From assembly GCF_000520955.1 (NCBI RefSeq), contig NZ_JACC01000036.1, positions 1 through 64,000 on the forward strand: a stretch of DNA of 64,000 nt, given 5' to 3'. The notes below the pieces were generated by a model that made no database searches, had not been told where the DNA came from, and saw only the letters and a list, made by a program, of their open reading frames with translations. The position numbers and the translations under genes were made by a program. Below are positions 18,033 to 26,840 of this stretch, one piece after another; the stretch's first letter is position 1, and every line of letters begins with the position of its first letter. The DNA is from Aquimarina pacifica (GTDB lineage: Bacteria; Bacteroidota; Bacteroidia; Flavobacteriales; Flavobacteriaceae).

Positions 18033-19223
18033 CTATAAAATACTTTGTATCGCAGTAACCATGTTACTTGCCCTTTGGTTGATCTCTTCTTCTGTCCATT
18101 TAAGTTTTATAAGACAAGAGATAGTTCTGCTCATCCATGCATCACTGGAGTCAAAAGATTTTAGATTCTTTTTCAGCCCTGCCTGTATTTCATCAGAAAG
18201 TTTTCCTAGAGATTTCTGTTCTATCAGATGTTCCCATTTTTTGTAATAATGCCAGTTGTTATCATACCAATAAAAGCAGGCATCAACACCATGAGCTCCT
18301 AAGGATTTATGTGTTTTTCTGGCAAGATCTTCTGTTGGTAAAAATATAGTCAAAAACGCATAACTCTCGACACCGGTATCAGGTACGCGTCTAAAAGTTA
18401 CTTCGGGAATAGTACTAATGGCGTCTCGTAAAATTGTGTAATGTTTTTTCTGTAGCGCAATGGTATCATCTAGTTTTCTTAATTGAGCAATACCTACAGC
18501 AGCATGCAATTCTGATAATCGATAGTTATATCCTAAAAATGGATGAGTTTCTGCACCTCGATCATTCCCTACATGATCATGCCCGTGGTCATGATATTTA
18601 TGAGAGCGATCTGCAAATAACGAAGAGTCGGTTACTATGGCACCACCTTCGCCACAAGTAATTGTTTTTACAAAATCAAAAGAAAAACAACCTAAATCAC
18701 CATAACTACCAAGAGGTTTGCCATCATAGGTTCCACCAATGGCCTGGCAAGCATCTTCTAATAAGATAAGATTGTGTTTTTCGCAAATATCTTTTAGTGC
18801 TTTTAGATCCGCCATAGATCCGCACATATGTACGGGCATTATAGCCTTTGTTTTTTCTGTAACCAGATTGGCTACTGCTTTTGGATCTAAGGTAAGGGTA
18901 TCATCTATATCGCATAGTACTGGGACAGCGCCAACAGATAAGATAGCTTCAAAACTTGCTACAAAGGTAAATGTAGGCATAATCACTTCATCTCCTGATC
19001 CTATTTCTGCACAAGCCAGCGCAACCGTAAGTGCAGCCGTACCGCTAGATACTACCTGCGCATGCTTGGTCTGCATTTTTTTAGCAAGATCTTTTTCGAG
19101 CTCTAAGGCTTTATAATGGCCATTACGCATAGGATCAAACCCATATCGCATTAATACTCCATTATCCAAAACATCCTGAACTTCTTTCTTTTCTTCGTCA
19201 CCAAATAATTCAAACCCTGGCAT
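18033..19223 (-). CDS. kdnA: KdnA-like 8-amino-Kdo aminotransferase (DegT/DnrJ/EryC1 family)
   Basis: A 396-residue PLP aminotransferase. The Schiff-base lysine is K186 in SFDFVKTITCGEGG and the pyridine-binding Asp is D157 in LLEDACQAIGG. Recalled blocks specific to Shewanella KdnA are present: the MPGFELFG start, DPMRN, the DHGHDHVGNDRGAETHP stretch, CFYWYDNNWHY and MSRTISCLIKL. KdnA converts 8-keto-Kdo to 8-amino-3,8-dideoxy-Kdo for LPS core modification. Its partner, the Kdo 8-oxidase KdnB, is not adjacent in this window. If the specificity is different, it is still a sugar aminotransferase. It is a single-gene unit with its own terminator. Confidence 0.82.
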   Translation of the reverse strand: MPGFELFGDEEKKEVQDVLDNGVLMRYGFDPMRNGHYKALELEKDLAKKMQTKHAQVVSSGTAALTVALACAEIGSGDEVIMPTFTFVASFEAILSVGAVPVLCDIDDTLTLDPKAVANLVTEKTKAIMPVHMCGSMADLKALKDICEKHNLILLEDACQAIGGTYDGKPLGSYGDLGCFSFDFVKTITCGEGGAIVTDSSLFADRSHKYHDHGHDHVGNDRGAETHPFLGYNYRLSELHAAVGIAQLRKLDDTIALQKKHYTILRDAISTIPEVTFRRVPDTGVESYAFLTIFLPTEDLARKTHKSLGAHGVDACFYWYDNNWHYYKKWEHLIEQKSLGKLSDEIQAGLKKNLKSFDSSDAWMSRTISCLIKLKWTEEEINQRASNMVTAIQSIL

Positions 19224-19668
19224 ACTTATAAATTATTAAATTAAAAATTACATAACGAACAAAAATACCGAAAAGAGAATTGAAAAAGCACTGTATATTT
19301 TGCATTTTTTTAAATTTAAGGTAACGATATGATACCCATAATGTTTGTATAAGGAACATAGGGTTTGTTTTTCATCTTGGTTGTCTATGGATTACTTAGG
19401 ATTTACTATAAATTTTATTTGTTATATCATTTCATATCAGAATTGGTATTAATCCCAGAGTAACCAAAATTTATAGATAAAGAATCCGCCAAAAACCCGC
19501 CTTTTTTTACCGTTTATTACGTAAATATTCTTAATTCTCTTTGCGGATTACCGTAATGAAATATTAAAATGTGTGTTTACTTTAGAGGTGCTAAAACGCC
19601 AATAAGTTGGGTATAGTATATTGAGTTTATGGGGAGCTATATATTATTGTTATGTATAATTGAGTTAA
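19224..19668. other. Intergenic spacer
   Basis: About 445 AT-rich bases between the divergently read kdnA-like gene and the orphan at 19669. No reading frame, repeat or clear promoter was recognised. Confidence 0.5.
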
Positions 19669-20127
19669 ATGTGTAAATCTAACCCATATCGTAAACCAGA
19701 AGAAGCTTGGAAAAATACCAAAATTGGAATTGAATTAAAATATCCAATTTTTCATCACGATCCAAGAATTCCTGATGATCCTATAATTAAACTATCAATT
19801 GAGGAAGTAATGGGAGATATTGATTTTTATGGATGGGAAGGTAGTAAGGAGGACAGAATTGTGGATAGTACGGGAAAAGTTTTCGTTGCAAAATTTGAAA
19901 AAACAAAAGGACATATATTATTTATAATACCCTCTGAAATTCATTCTGGTATCTTTCCTGGAGAAGTAGAAAGGATTATGGAAATTGAAGAAATAAAAAA
20001 GATTATGATTTCTGGAATTGAAAGAAGTCGTGATGTGATTAAAGAAAATATTAATGAATTGAAGACCAAAATAAACTTAATGGATTCAATTGAAAATATT
20101 TTGAATACTTGTGGAAAGTATTTTTAA
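19669..20127 (+). CDS. Hypothetical protein, 152 aa
   Basis: The family was not recognised. It is cytoplasmic by appearance, with no signal or membrane segment. The N-terminal half is predicted mostly beta (IGIELKYPIFHH, GKVFVAKFEKTKGHILFIIPSE) and the C-terminal half is a long charged helix (EIEEIKKIMISGIERSRDVIKENINELK), possibly a coiled coil. It stands alone, followed 160 bp later by another orphan. Codon usage looks similar to the neighbours. Accessory gene (inference). Confidence 0.65.
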   Translation: MCKSNPYRKPEEAWKNTKIGIELKYPIFHHDPRIPDDPIIKLSIEEVMGDIDFYGWEGSKEDRIVDSTGKVFVAKFEKTKGHILFIIPSEIHSGIFPGEVERIMEIEEIKKIMISGIERSRDVIKENINELKTKINLMDSIENILNTCGKYF

Positions 20128-20291
20128 AAGAAAAAACACATAACAAAAGTAGCTGTTGCAGAACTCATGATTTTGTCAAACGGGATTGATTCTTGAATTA
20201 GAACAAGTTATAAAAACCTTTTTTCATTTGATATAAAGTACTATAGGCAGTTGTAAGATTTGTAATTTTAATATATTTCAAAATAAGATAA

Positions 20292-20834
20292 ATGAAATAC
20301 CCAATACTAGGATTGTTTTTTGGTTTATTGTTTGGGGTTTTTACGGGATCAATTTTTGATTCTTTCTATACAAAAAGATCTGAGTGGCCTGAGAAACAGA
20401 AAATTCAAATATTTATTTTTGGGGCAATAGGAGGAATAACCGGATTAATAATCGGCTCGAAAATTGAAGATGAGGAACTGGAAAGAAAGAAAAAGGAAAA
20501 AGAATATTTAATAAGTCTAAAAAAGGGAAATTGTCAAAAGTGTGCCGATATATTTGAATTTTCTACCTTAGAATTTGTTCATAAAGAATATTGTGATTTT
20601 TGTATTAAAGAAATTGGAGTCAACTATGTAAGTAAGCTTAAAGAAATCACAAATTTATTTGATGGAATTGATAAGTTAAAAAGAAAATCTGCTATTGTAA
20701 AAAGACTAGACAAAATAGAGTCTATTGCCAAAGAGATGGCTGTTTATGACGACATTAATTTAGATTTTATTACAAAAAAAAGCTATGAGATTTTAGAAAT
20801 CAGGTCTTCTTATAAAAATGAACTGATTAAATAA
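20292..20834 (+). CDS. Hypothetical membrane protein with Cys4-type motif
   Basis: A 180-residue protein with two N-terminal membrane segments rich in glycine (about 5-22 and 38-57: GLFFGLLFGVFTGSIF and GAIGGITGLIIGS), then a charged linker and a zinc-ribbon-like set CQKCADIF...YCDFC (about 80-104). The C-terminal part is helical. No family was recognised. The Cys pairs suggest a small metal-binding knuckle on the cytoplasmic side. Unlinked to known systems here. Confidence 0.65.
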   Translation: MKYPILGLFFGLLFGVFTGSIFDSFYTKRSEWPEKQKIQIFIFGAIGGITGLIIGSKIEDEELERKKKEKEYLISLKKGNCQKCADIFEFSTLEFVHKEYCDFCIKEIGVNYVSKLKEITNLFDGIDKLKRKSAIVKRLDKIESIAKEMAVYDDINLDFITKKSYEILEIRSSYKNELIK

Positions 20835-20960
20835 AATATACGTAATAGCATATACTATGCATATCCCCTTCTCAAAGCTTGGATTGATTTAGGTATCAGA
20901 ATTCTATCTCATTTCTCCTCTACAACTATACAATCTACAAGGCGAATACAATCAGATCAT

Positions 20961-21590
20961 TTAGATATTAATGACGGTATCATTAATAGAGCGTCTTACT
21001 TTTTTAAATTCTGAAAACATATCATCTTCTGCGCGGTATCCGACAGGTAATACAAGTACAGAAGACAGTTTTAAATCAGCGAGATTAAGAATCTCGTCAT
21101 ACTTCTCGGGAATAAAACCTTCCATTGGGCAGGCGTCTATTTGCTCTAGGGCACATACCGTAAGTAAATTTCCCATCGCAAGATAAGCTTGCTTTGTCGC
21201 CCAATTCAATATTTCTTCTTGCGGTTTATCAGCAAATGATTTTACCAACTGTTCCTTAAAGGGGTTTAAAACTTTGTCAGGTGTATTTCTGATTGTTTTA
21301 ACTGTATCAAAATAGTTGTTTATATATTCTTGTCCGATTACATTTTCTATACAAAAAACAAGAACATGAGATGCATCGGCCACTTGTTGCTGATTCCAAG
21401 AATGCTGCGTCAGTTCTTTCTGTATTTTTTTGTCTTTTATGATCACCAATTTGAGAGGTTGCAAACCATATGAGGTAGCGGTAAGATTAAAAGCCTCTAC
21501 AAGAACATCTATTTTTTCTTGCGGTAAATTCTTTGTACTATCAAATTTTTTGGTGGCATATCGCCAACGTAGACTTTCTATAATATTCAT
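20961..21590 (-). CDS. NAD(P)H-dependent nitroreductase-family oxidoreductase
   Basis: A 209-residue FMN-binding nitroreductase. The start was moved to the ATG at 21590 (MNIIESLRWRYATKKFD); the TTG codon just before it is less likely. The RWRYATKKFD motif binds FMN phosphate. The AYLAMGNLLTVCALEQIDACPMEGF block is typical of NfsB-like enzymes and supplies the dimer-shared flavin site. Family members reduce nitroaromatics, quinones or flavins with NAD(P)H. Single gene; the natural substrate is not evident. Confidence 0.88.
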   Translation of the reverse strand: MNIIESLRWRYATKKFDSTKNLPQEKIDVLVEAFNLTATSYGLQPLKLVIIKDKKIQKELTQHSWNQQQVADASHVLVFCIENVIGQEYINNYFDTVKTIRNTPDKVLNPFKEQLVKSFADKPQEEILNWATKQAYLAMGNLLTVCALEQIDACPMEGFIPEKYDEILNLADLKLSSVLVLPVGYRAEDDMFSEFKKVRRSINDTVINI

Positions 21591-21733
21591 CAATTTTTTT
21601 TAAAGTATGGCAAATATAGTATCCTCTATAAAACTATCTATGTGTAAAACGATAAGAAAAAATTATACTACAATTTGTTTCTGCCATATCGTTATATTTT
21701 TCTTTTAGAACAGGTATAACTCAACTTTTGAGT

Positions 21734-23218
21734 TTAGTCCTTTGCTAGTTCTTTAATTTTTATTCTGAAAGCGGCAAACAATAGGGTCATAAACGGACTT
21801 AACCAATTAAATATGGCAAAAAAGAAATAATCAACAACAGGAACCCCTAGGACACTACTTTGATATGCACCACAGGTATTCCATGGGACTAAGACCGAAG
21901 TTACGGTACCAGAATCCTCTAGTGTTCTACTTAGGTTTTCGGGAGCCAGTCCTTTATCTTTAAATGCTTTGGCATACATTCTACCTGGGATTACAATAGC
22001 CAAATACTGATCTGAAGCTGTTACGTTAAGTGCGAGACAACTTACTACGGTACTGGCAAAAAGACCAAATATAGAATCGAATAAGTCAAGTAATGCTTTG
22101 CTAATTCTTGATAACGCCCCTATAGCATCCATAACTCCGCCAAAGACCATAGCACAAACAATAAGCCAAATGGTTCCTAACATGCCTGCCATCCCGCCAG
22201 CAGAAAACAAATCATTAAGCTCTGCATTAGAAGTTTCTACAGCTGTATCTACAGTGATTGCTTTCATGATACCGATATACGCAGAATTAAAATTGAGCTC
22301 AGTTGCTTCTGCAATTTGCATAACAATATGAGGTTGTGCAATAACAGCAGCAATACCACCCAAAAGTGTTCCTGAGAGTAAAGCTATAAAAGGAGGTGTC
22401 TTTTTGATAATAAGAAAAATCACTATTAGCGGTACTAAGAATAACCATGGCGAAATAGTAAAAGCCTGATCAATAGCTTTTAATTGTGTCCCTATTTCGG
22501 GTGTTCCTGTGGTATCTAACGTGAATCCGATGATGATAAAAATTACCAAAGTGATTACTACCGTTGGGACGGTGGTATAGGTCATATATTTTATATGCGA
22601 AAACAATTCGCCTCCTGCCATGGCGGGAGCCAAATTGGTAGTATCGGATAGGGGAGACATTTTATCACCAAAATAAGCCCCAGAAATTACTGCACCTGCT
22701 GTCATACCTAAAGAAATACCCAAAGTATCACCAATGCCAATCAGGGCAATACCAACGGTTGCCGAGGTGGTCCATGAACTACCTGTGGCTATTGAGATGA
22801 TTGCGCATATAATAACGCAAGCCGGTAAAAAAATAGTTGGGTTTAGGATTTGCAATCCATAATAAATCATAGTGGGAATAATCCCGCTAATAAGCCATGT
22901 TCCTGCCAGAGAACCTACCATCAATAATATCAGTAATGCGCCAGTTGTAGATTTTAAATTTTTTGCCACTTCTTCCATCATTTGTTTATAGGATACCTTA
23001 TTAAAATAACCTACGATACCTGCAACAGCAGCACCTAGCAAGAGTATAAATTGATTGCTTCCGCTTAATGCGTCATCCCCAAATGCATAGTATACATTAT
23101 AAAATAACATACCTACCAAAATGAATACAGGGAGCAATGCTTCCCAGATAGCAAGTTCTTTGTTGTGTATTTGATTTTTGTTTTTTGGGTCCGTTGGAGT
23201 GATGTTTTGACTTTCCAT
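21734..23218 (-). CDS. nhaC: NhaC-family Na+/H+ antiporter
   Basis: A 494-residue integral membrane protein with about 12 hydrophobic segments and a charged cytoplasmic N terminus. NhaC features include GTWLISGIIPTMIYYG, TGSSWTTSATVGIALIGIG, SGAYFGDKMSPLSDTTNLAPA and a late NTCGAYQSSVLGV block. It exchanges external protons for internal sodium, fitting a marine host. It is monocistronic, with a long non-coding region upstream. Confidence 0.93.
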   Translation of the reverse strand: MESQNITPTDPKNKNQIHNKELAIWEALLPVFILVGMLFYNVYYAFGDDALSGSNQFILLLGAAVAGIVGYFNKVSYKQMMEEVAKNLKSTTGALLILLMVGSLAGTWLISGIIPTMIYYGLQILNPTIFLPACVIICAIISIATGSSWTTSATVGIALIGIGDTLGISLGMTAGAVISGAYFGDKMSPLSDTTNLAPAMAGGELFSHIKYMTYTTVPTVVITLVIFIIIGFTLDTTGTPEIGTQLKAIDQAFTISPWLFLVPLIVIFLIIKKTPPFIALLSGTLLGGIAAVIAQPHIVMQIAEATELNFNSAYIGIMKAITVDTAVETSNAELNDLFSAGGMAGMLGTIWLIVCAMVFGGVMDAIGALSRISKALLDLFDSIFGLFASTVVSCLALNVTASDQYLAIVIPGRMYAKAFKDKGLAPENLSRTLEDSGTVTSVLVPWNTCGAYQSSVLGVPVVDYFFFAIFNWLSPFMTLLFAAFRIKIKELAKD

Positions 23219-23591
23219 AAAGTTGAGTGCGAAATTTTGTTGCCGTAATGTTACGATTTTAATAAAAGTTATGCAATCTATCTGCAGAGTTTAACCAGTG
23301 TAATGCATATTGTAATTTAATTTTCCTCAACATTTATACTTTTAAAAAAAGTATAAAGTAATACATAGTCATAGTTACAGCGGTTTTTTGATGTATGGGG
23401 TTAAATAAAATAATGCATTTGTATAGGGTGCATCTAGATCAAAAATAGTAGAAGCTGTATCGTGAATTCATAAAAGATAAAGTATGCTAAGAAAATTAGG
23501 TCGTTCTTCCTCAGAATATCAGGTTTTTGAATGTTTGAGGATTCAAAAAAAAAATAGTTGAATAGAGCAGTTTTAGTGTTTAATAATGTTT

Positions 23592-23620
23592 TTCGTCGAT
23601 TTTTATTGCTTTTTATCGAT
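23592..23620 (+). promoter_or_regulatory. Paired direct-repeat operator, copy 1 (LytTR-like)
   Basis: TTCGTCGAT (23592-23600) and TTTATCGAT (23612-23620) form a direct repeat of 9-bp half-sites with an 11-bp spacer, the geometry used by LytTR regulators such as AgrA. A weaker third half-site TTTATCGGT follows at 23635. The pair lies 51 bp upstream of a -7 element. The assignment to LytTR is an inference. Confidence 0.55.
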
Positions 23621-23671
23621 TAAACATGTTTTGTTTATCGGTGTTTTTGAGGTGATTTAAGTAATGCGATG

Positions 23672-23679
23672 TATTTTTG
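23672..23679 (+). promoter_or_regulatory. Candidate -7 element of small RNA unit 1
   Basis: TATTTTTG fits TAnnTTTG, with no good -33 TTTG, which would suit an activator-dependent promoter. Its distance to the upstream operator equals that in unit 2 to within one base. Confidence 0.5.
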
Positions 23680-23683
23680 AAGT

Positions 23684-23835
23684 GTTGAAATAATAAAAGT
23701 AAGAGAAAATATTGTTTTGATTGATTGTTTAATTGTTTGTTTTGATTATTTCTTTTTTTGCCCCAGCAAAAAATATTGACCCTTATTATTAGGATTACTA
23801 GTTGTTATAAGCCTCATCCCTTGAGGCTTTTTTTT
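23684..23835 (+). ncRNA. Candidate small RNA 1 (about 150 nt)
   Basis: The stretch between the promoter and the terminator has no plausible reading frame. It carries a U-rich 5' part, an unpaired C-rich GCCCCAGC at 23760-23767 after a T-run, and ends in the hairpin AAGCCTCA-tccct-TGAGGCTT followed by eight T. The order operator, promoter, C-rich box, GCCTC hairpin is shared with unit 2 at 24.1-24.26 kb. Transcription is inferred from sequence only. Confidence 0.5.
23809..23835 (+). terminator. Terminator of small RNA unit 1
   Basis: An 8-bp stem AAGCCTCA/TGAGGCTT with a 5-nt loop and a T-run follows. No protein gene lies upstream on this strand, so it must end a non-coding transcript. Confidence 0.8.
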
Positions 23836-24067
23836 GTTGTATTATTTCGTTTTGATAGATATCTGTAATGCTTTGTTTGTATTAGAACACCTACTATTTT
23901 TTACAACTATTGAAGAGATGATTACGTCCTTTATATTTGATATATGTAAAAGAGTAATACCAAAATCCTAAAAGTAGGCTCTTTATTATTTCATTTTAGA
24001 CATTATAACAGCATGTTACTGTAGTCGGGAAGATGTTTTTGGATATCTAAATAGTCAGATTGTGTAT

Positions 24068-24095
24068 TTCGTCGATCAAAGTGTTTTTTATCGAT
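24068..24095 (+). promoter_or_regulatory. Paired direct-repeat operator, copy 2 (LytTR-like)
   Basis: TTCGTCGAT (24068-24076) and TTTATCGAT (24087-24095) are identical to the half-sites of copy 1, with a 10-bp spacer. They lie 50 bp upstream of a -7 element, the same placement as in unit 1. Confidence 0.55.
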
Positions 24096-24145
24096 AATTA
24101 CTCTTTTTTTGAACCTCACTCTAAACAAACTTGAGTCTGAGTAGG

Positions 24146-24153
24146 TACTTTTG
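24146..24153 (+). promoter_or_regulatory. Candidate -7 element of small RNA unit 2
   Basis: TACTTTTG fits TAnnTTTG. Transcription would begin near 24158. Confidence 0.5.
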
Positions 24154-24157
24154 CAGC

Positions 24158-24263
24158 CTTGCATTGAAAAATACCTTCGGGTAATATAGAATATTTTGAT
24201 TGCTTCTATTGAACTAGATTTTTTTGTCCCCAAAATAAGCCTCAAATCCCAGAGGCTTTTTTT
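24158..24263 (+). ncRNA. Candidate small RNA 2 (about 105 nt)
   Basis: A gene-free stretch from the inferred start to the terminator. It includes a small hairpin ATACCTTCGGGTAAT (UUCG-type loop), a T-run followed by a C-rich GTCCCC (24226-24231), and the hairpin AAGCCTC-aaatccca-GAGGCTT. The 3' module TTTTTTTGyCCC...AAGCCTC matches unit 1, so the two look paralogous. Inferred from sequence only. Confidence 0.5.
24237..24263 (+). terminator. Terminator of small RNA unit 2
   Basis: The stem AAGCCTC/GAGGCTT, with loop aaatccca and seven T, lies 51 bp before the CPBP protease gene. Confidence 0.8.
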
Positions 24264-24313
24264 GTTAAATACTTCGATGTTTCGTTTTTTATGTTGACAT
24301 TTATTAAAAAAAC

Positions 24314-24946
24314 ATGGAAACGAATATATACAAGGGGATAGAACTATTATTATTTTTTGTGTTACTTCCTGTAAGTTTTTTGTTTGATTGGCATCCCGCT
24401 TTTAAAATAGCTCCTACGCTATTGGGTTTTATTTATATTTTATTTCTTTTGAAGAAAAAAGGCCTCTTAAAATTTACATTTCCTGATAAGAATCGTTGGT
24501 CTCCTTTCTGGAAAGAGGTACTTATTAAGTTAGCAATCATCAGTATAATTACGGGCGGTTATGTGTTTTTTGTTGCTCCAGAAAATTTATTTTCAATTGT
24601 CATCAAGAGACCAGGACTTTGGGTAATAATTTTATTTGTGTATACTTTTTTATCTGTTTGGCCACAAGAATTAATTTATAGAACCTTTTTTTATGAGCGT
24701 TATGAGAGCCTAATTTATAACAAGTGGCTTTTTATATTTATTAATGCAATTCTATTTTCATTAGCCCATCTTTTTCTTAGAAGTTTTCTTGTACAAGTCC
24801 TTACATTCGTAGGAGGATTGCTATTTGCTTATACGTTCAAAAAAACACGGTCTACTACTTTGGTTTCTATTGAGCATGCTCTCTATGGTAATTGGCTTTT
24901 TACGGTAGGGATGGGAGAGATGCTGGCTTTTCCTGGTGCAGAGTAG
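24314..24946 (+). CDS. CPBP-family intramembrane metalloprotease-like protein
   Basis: A 210-residue membrane protein with about six hydrophobic segments. The Abi/CPBP (PF02517) motifs are PQELIYRTFFYERY (motif 1; EExxxR is usual, here QExxYR), FSLAHL (motif 2, His) and SIEHALYGNW (motif 3, His). Relatives process prenylated proteins or act in bacteriocin self-immunity. The change of the first Glu to Gln may alter or remove activity, though the second Glu, Arg and both His remain. It follows the small RNA unit 2 terminator. Confidence 0.82.
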   Translation: METNIYKGIELLLFFVLLPVSFLFDWHPAFKIAPTLLGFIYILFLLKKKGLLKFTFPDKNRWSPFWKEVLIKLAIISIITGGYVFFVAPENLFSIVIKRPGLWVIILFVYTFLSVWPQELIYRTFFYERYESLIYNKWLFIFINAILFSLAHLFLRSFLVQVLTFVGGLLFAYTFKKTRSTTLVSIEHALYGNWLFTVGMGEMLAFPGAE

Positions 24947-24975
24947 AAACATACTAATATCCAGTTCTGATGGTA

Positions 24976-25548
24976 CTAAGCTTCTAAATGTTCAATCAAT
25001 AAACGAACTGCTTTTCCGCGATGGCCAATTTTGTTTTTCTCTTCCAGTGGTAGCTCTGCAAAGGTTTTTGATTGCCCTTTTGGAAGAAAAATAGGGTCGT
25101 ATCCAAAACCTTTTTCACCCTTTTTCTCTTTGGTAATACTGCCCAAACAGATACCCGTAAATGTTGTTAGTTTATTGTCTTTGTACAGAGCAATTACCGT
25201 TTTGAATTGTGCATTTCGATTTTTCTTGTCTTTTAATTCTGACAATAACTTACTCATATTCGCATTAGTATCTTTTTCTTCACCTGCATATCTTGCAGAG
25301 TATACACCGGGATCACCATTGAGCGCATCGACTTCTAGACCAGTATCATCAGCAAAACAGTCATATCCATAGTTTTCTTTTATATATGTTGCCTTTTGAG
25401 TCGCATTTCCTTCTATGGTTGCCGAGGTCTCTGGGATATCCTCTGTACAGCCTATAGATGCCAATCCTATAATTTGAATGCCTTGAGGAACAAGTGCCTG
25501 CACTTCTTTTAATTTGTTAGCATTATTGGTTGCAAATACTATTTTCAT
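24976..25548 (-). CDS. rdgB: RdgB/HAM1 non-canonical purine NTP pyrophosphatase
   Basis: A 190-residue cytoplasmic enzyme. The substrate motif is [12 protein letters not shown] (5-16), followed by [25 protein letters not shown] and the C-terminal GYDPIFLP and HRGKA. It hydrolyses dITP, ITP and XTP to monophosphates, keeping deaminated purines out of nucleic acids. It is the last gene of a minus-strand set (DUF2520 protein, kdsC, rdgB) with a 19-bp gap from kdsC. Confidence 0.95.
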   Translation of the reverse strand: MKIVFATNNANKLKEVQALVPQGIQIIGLASIGCTEDIPETSATIEGNATQKATYIKENYGYDCFADDTGLEVDALNGDPGVYSARYAGEEKDTNANMSKLLSELKDKKNRNAQFKTVIALYKDNKLTTFTGICLGSITKEKKGEKGFGYDPIFLPKGQSKTFAELPLEEKNKIGHRGKAVRLLIEHLEA

Positions 25549-25567
25549 TACTATATTTTTATTCTAT

Positions 25568-26092
25568 TTATGCTTTTGCATCAAAATTAGCAACCCATTT
25601 ACCTTGCACCTTTAATACTTGTTCTATGACATCTCTTACACATCCTTTTCCACCCTTTTTGAAAGAAACATACTTAGAGTTTTCTTTTACTTCGGGAACA
25701 GCATCTTGGGGACAAGTAGGAAGCCCAACTCTATTCATTACCGGGATATCAGGTATGTCATCTCCCATATACAGTACATTTTCGAGTTTAATAGTATGAT
25801 TATTTAGGTATTCATCTAATTGTTCTACTTTTTGATGTGCACCTAGGTAAATGTTTTTAATTTCTAGACCTTCTAGTCGTTTGCGAACACCTTCGTTTTT
25901 ACCTCCCGATATGATGCATACATTGTATCCTTGTCTTACGGCAGTCTTTAGTGCATATCCATCTTTTATATTCATGGTTCTTAGCATTTCTCCGTCTGTA
26001 TTAATCATTACGGTTCCGTCAGTGAGCACGCCATCTACATCAAAAATAAAGGTAGTGATATGATGTAAGTATTCTTTATAACTTTTTTCCAT
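25568..26092 (-). CDS. kdsC: KdsC-type Kdo-8-phosphate phosphatase (HAD family)
   Basis: A 174-residue cap-less HAD phosphatase. The nucleophile pair is D18/D20 in FIFDVDGVLTDG, followed by IKDGYALK, ISGGKNEGVRKR (motif 2/KdsC substrate loop) and MGDDIPDIPVM (motif 4). The C terminus carries GGKGCVRDVIEQVL, typical of KdsC. It removes phosphate from Kdo 8-phosphate to give Kdo for lipid A core. It overlaps the DUF2520 gene by 17 bp, so the two are translationally coupled. Confidence 0.9.
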   Translation of the reverse strand: MEKSYKEYLHHITTFIFDVDGVLTDGTVMINTDGEMLRTMNIKDGYALKTAVRQGYNVCIISGGKNEGVRKRLEGLEIKNIYLGAHQKVEQLDEYLNNHTIKLENVLYMGDDIPDIPVMNRVGLPTCPQDAVPEVKENSKYVSFKKGGKGCVRDVIEQVLKVQGKWVANFDAKA

Positions 26093-26840
26093 GTTTATCT
26101 TGTATTGCTGTCGTTAACAGTTGATATATATTTTTTTGAGATTTTTCTTTTAGAATGTTTAAATGTCTTTCGATTGTTTTTGTATCATTACGAACTGCGG
26201 GCCCCGTTTGGATACTGTCAGGATCTGTAAGTGATACTTTCTGAGCGGTTTCAAGAATGAGAGGATGTAGAATCTCAAAAGGAACCTGGTGTTCTTTACA
26301 AATATCATTTCCGATAGCAAACATATGATTTACAAAATTATTCACAAAAACAGCAGCAACATGCAAAATACCTCGTTGTGCAGATGAAATTTCGAATATT
26401 TTTTTAGAAAGCGACGATGCTAGGGTTTTGAGTGTTTGCAGATCATTGCTGTTTTCTGCTTCTAGACAAAACGGAACAGTGCTAAAATCTACATATGTAT
26501 CTTTTGTAAATGTTTGTAAGGGATACAATACACCAGTTCTATTATTCGTCCCCAAAACATCGATAGGAACACTTCCTGATGTATGAACCACAAATTTATT
26601 TCGAAATGGTAAGAGATTCGCAATTTCTTTGATAGCATCATCATGTATTGCAAGAATATATACATCTGCTTCTTTGAGATCACTAAGATCTGTTATAATT
26701 AGATCTTCTTTTTGGTCAGGATGCAGTTTTATATTTTTTCGATTATAGCACTGTATTATTTCTACAGTCTTTTCTTTGTAAAAAGCGCTATAAAAGTGTG
26801 TCGCTACATTACCAGCACCAAGAAGTACAACTCTAATCAT
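26076..26840 (-). CDS. Rossmann-fold DUF2520-domain protein
   Basis: A 254-residue protein with an N-terminal NAD(P)-binding Rossmann motif VVLLGAGNVATHF (4-16) similar to F420-dependent NADP reductase and ProC. It also has HTSGSVPIDVLG in the central region and a C-terminal helical DUF2520 domain (about 125-254: AVFVNNFVNHMFAIG). No enzyme activity is established for the family as far as I know. The conserved pairing with kdsC and rdgB is seen here. It is the promoter-proximal gene of the set. Confidence 0.88.
   Translation of the reverse strand: MIRVVLLGAGNVATHFYSAFYKEKTVEIIQCYNRKNIKLHPDQKEDLIITDLSDLKEADVYILAIHDDAIKEIANLLPFRNKFVVHTSGSVPIDVLGTNNRTGVLYPLQTFTKDTYVDFSTVPFCLEAENSNDLQTLKTLASSLSKKIFEISSAQRGILHVAAVFVNNFVNHMFAIGNDICKEHQVPFEILHPLILETAQKVSLTDPDSIQTGPAVRNDTKTIERHLNILKEKSQKNIYQLLTTAIQDKHGKKL

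Noticed and set aside
24003..24245. Minus-strand 80-residue frame in the small RNA region
   Set aside because: It is antisense to small RNA unit 2 and its operator, with no family match and no promoter.
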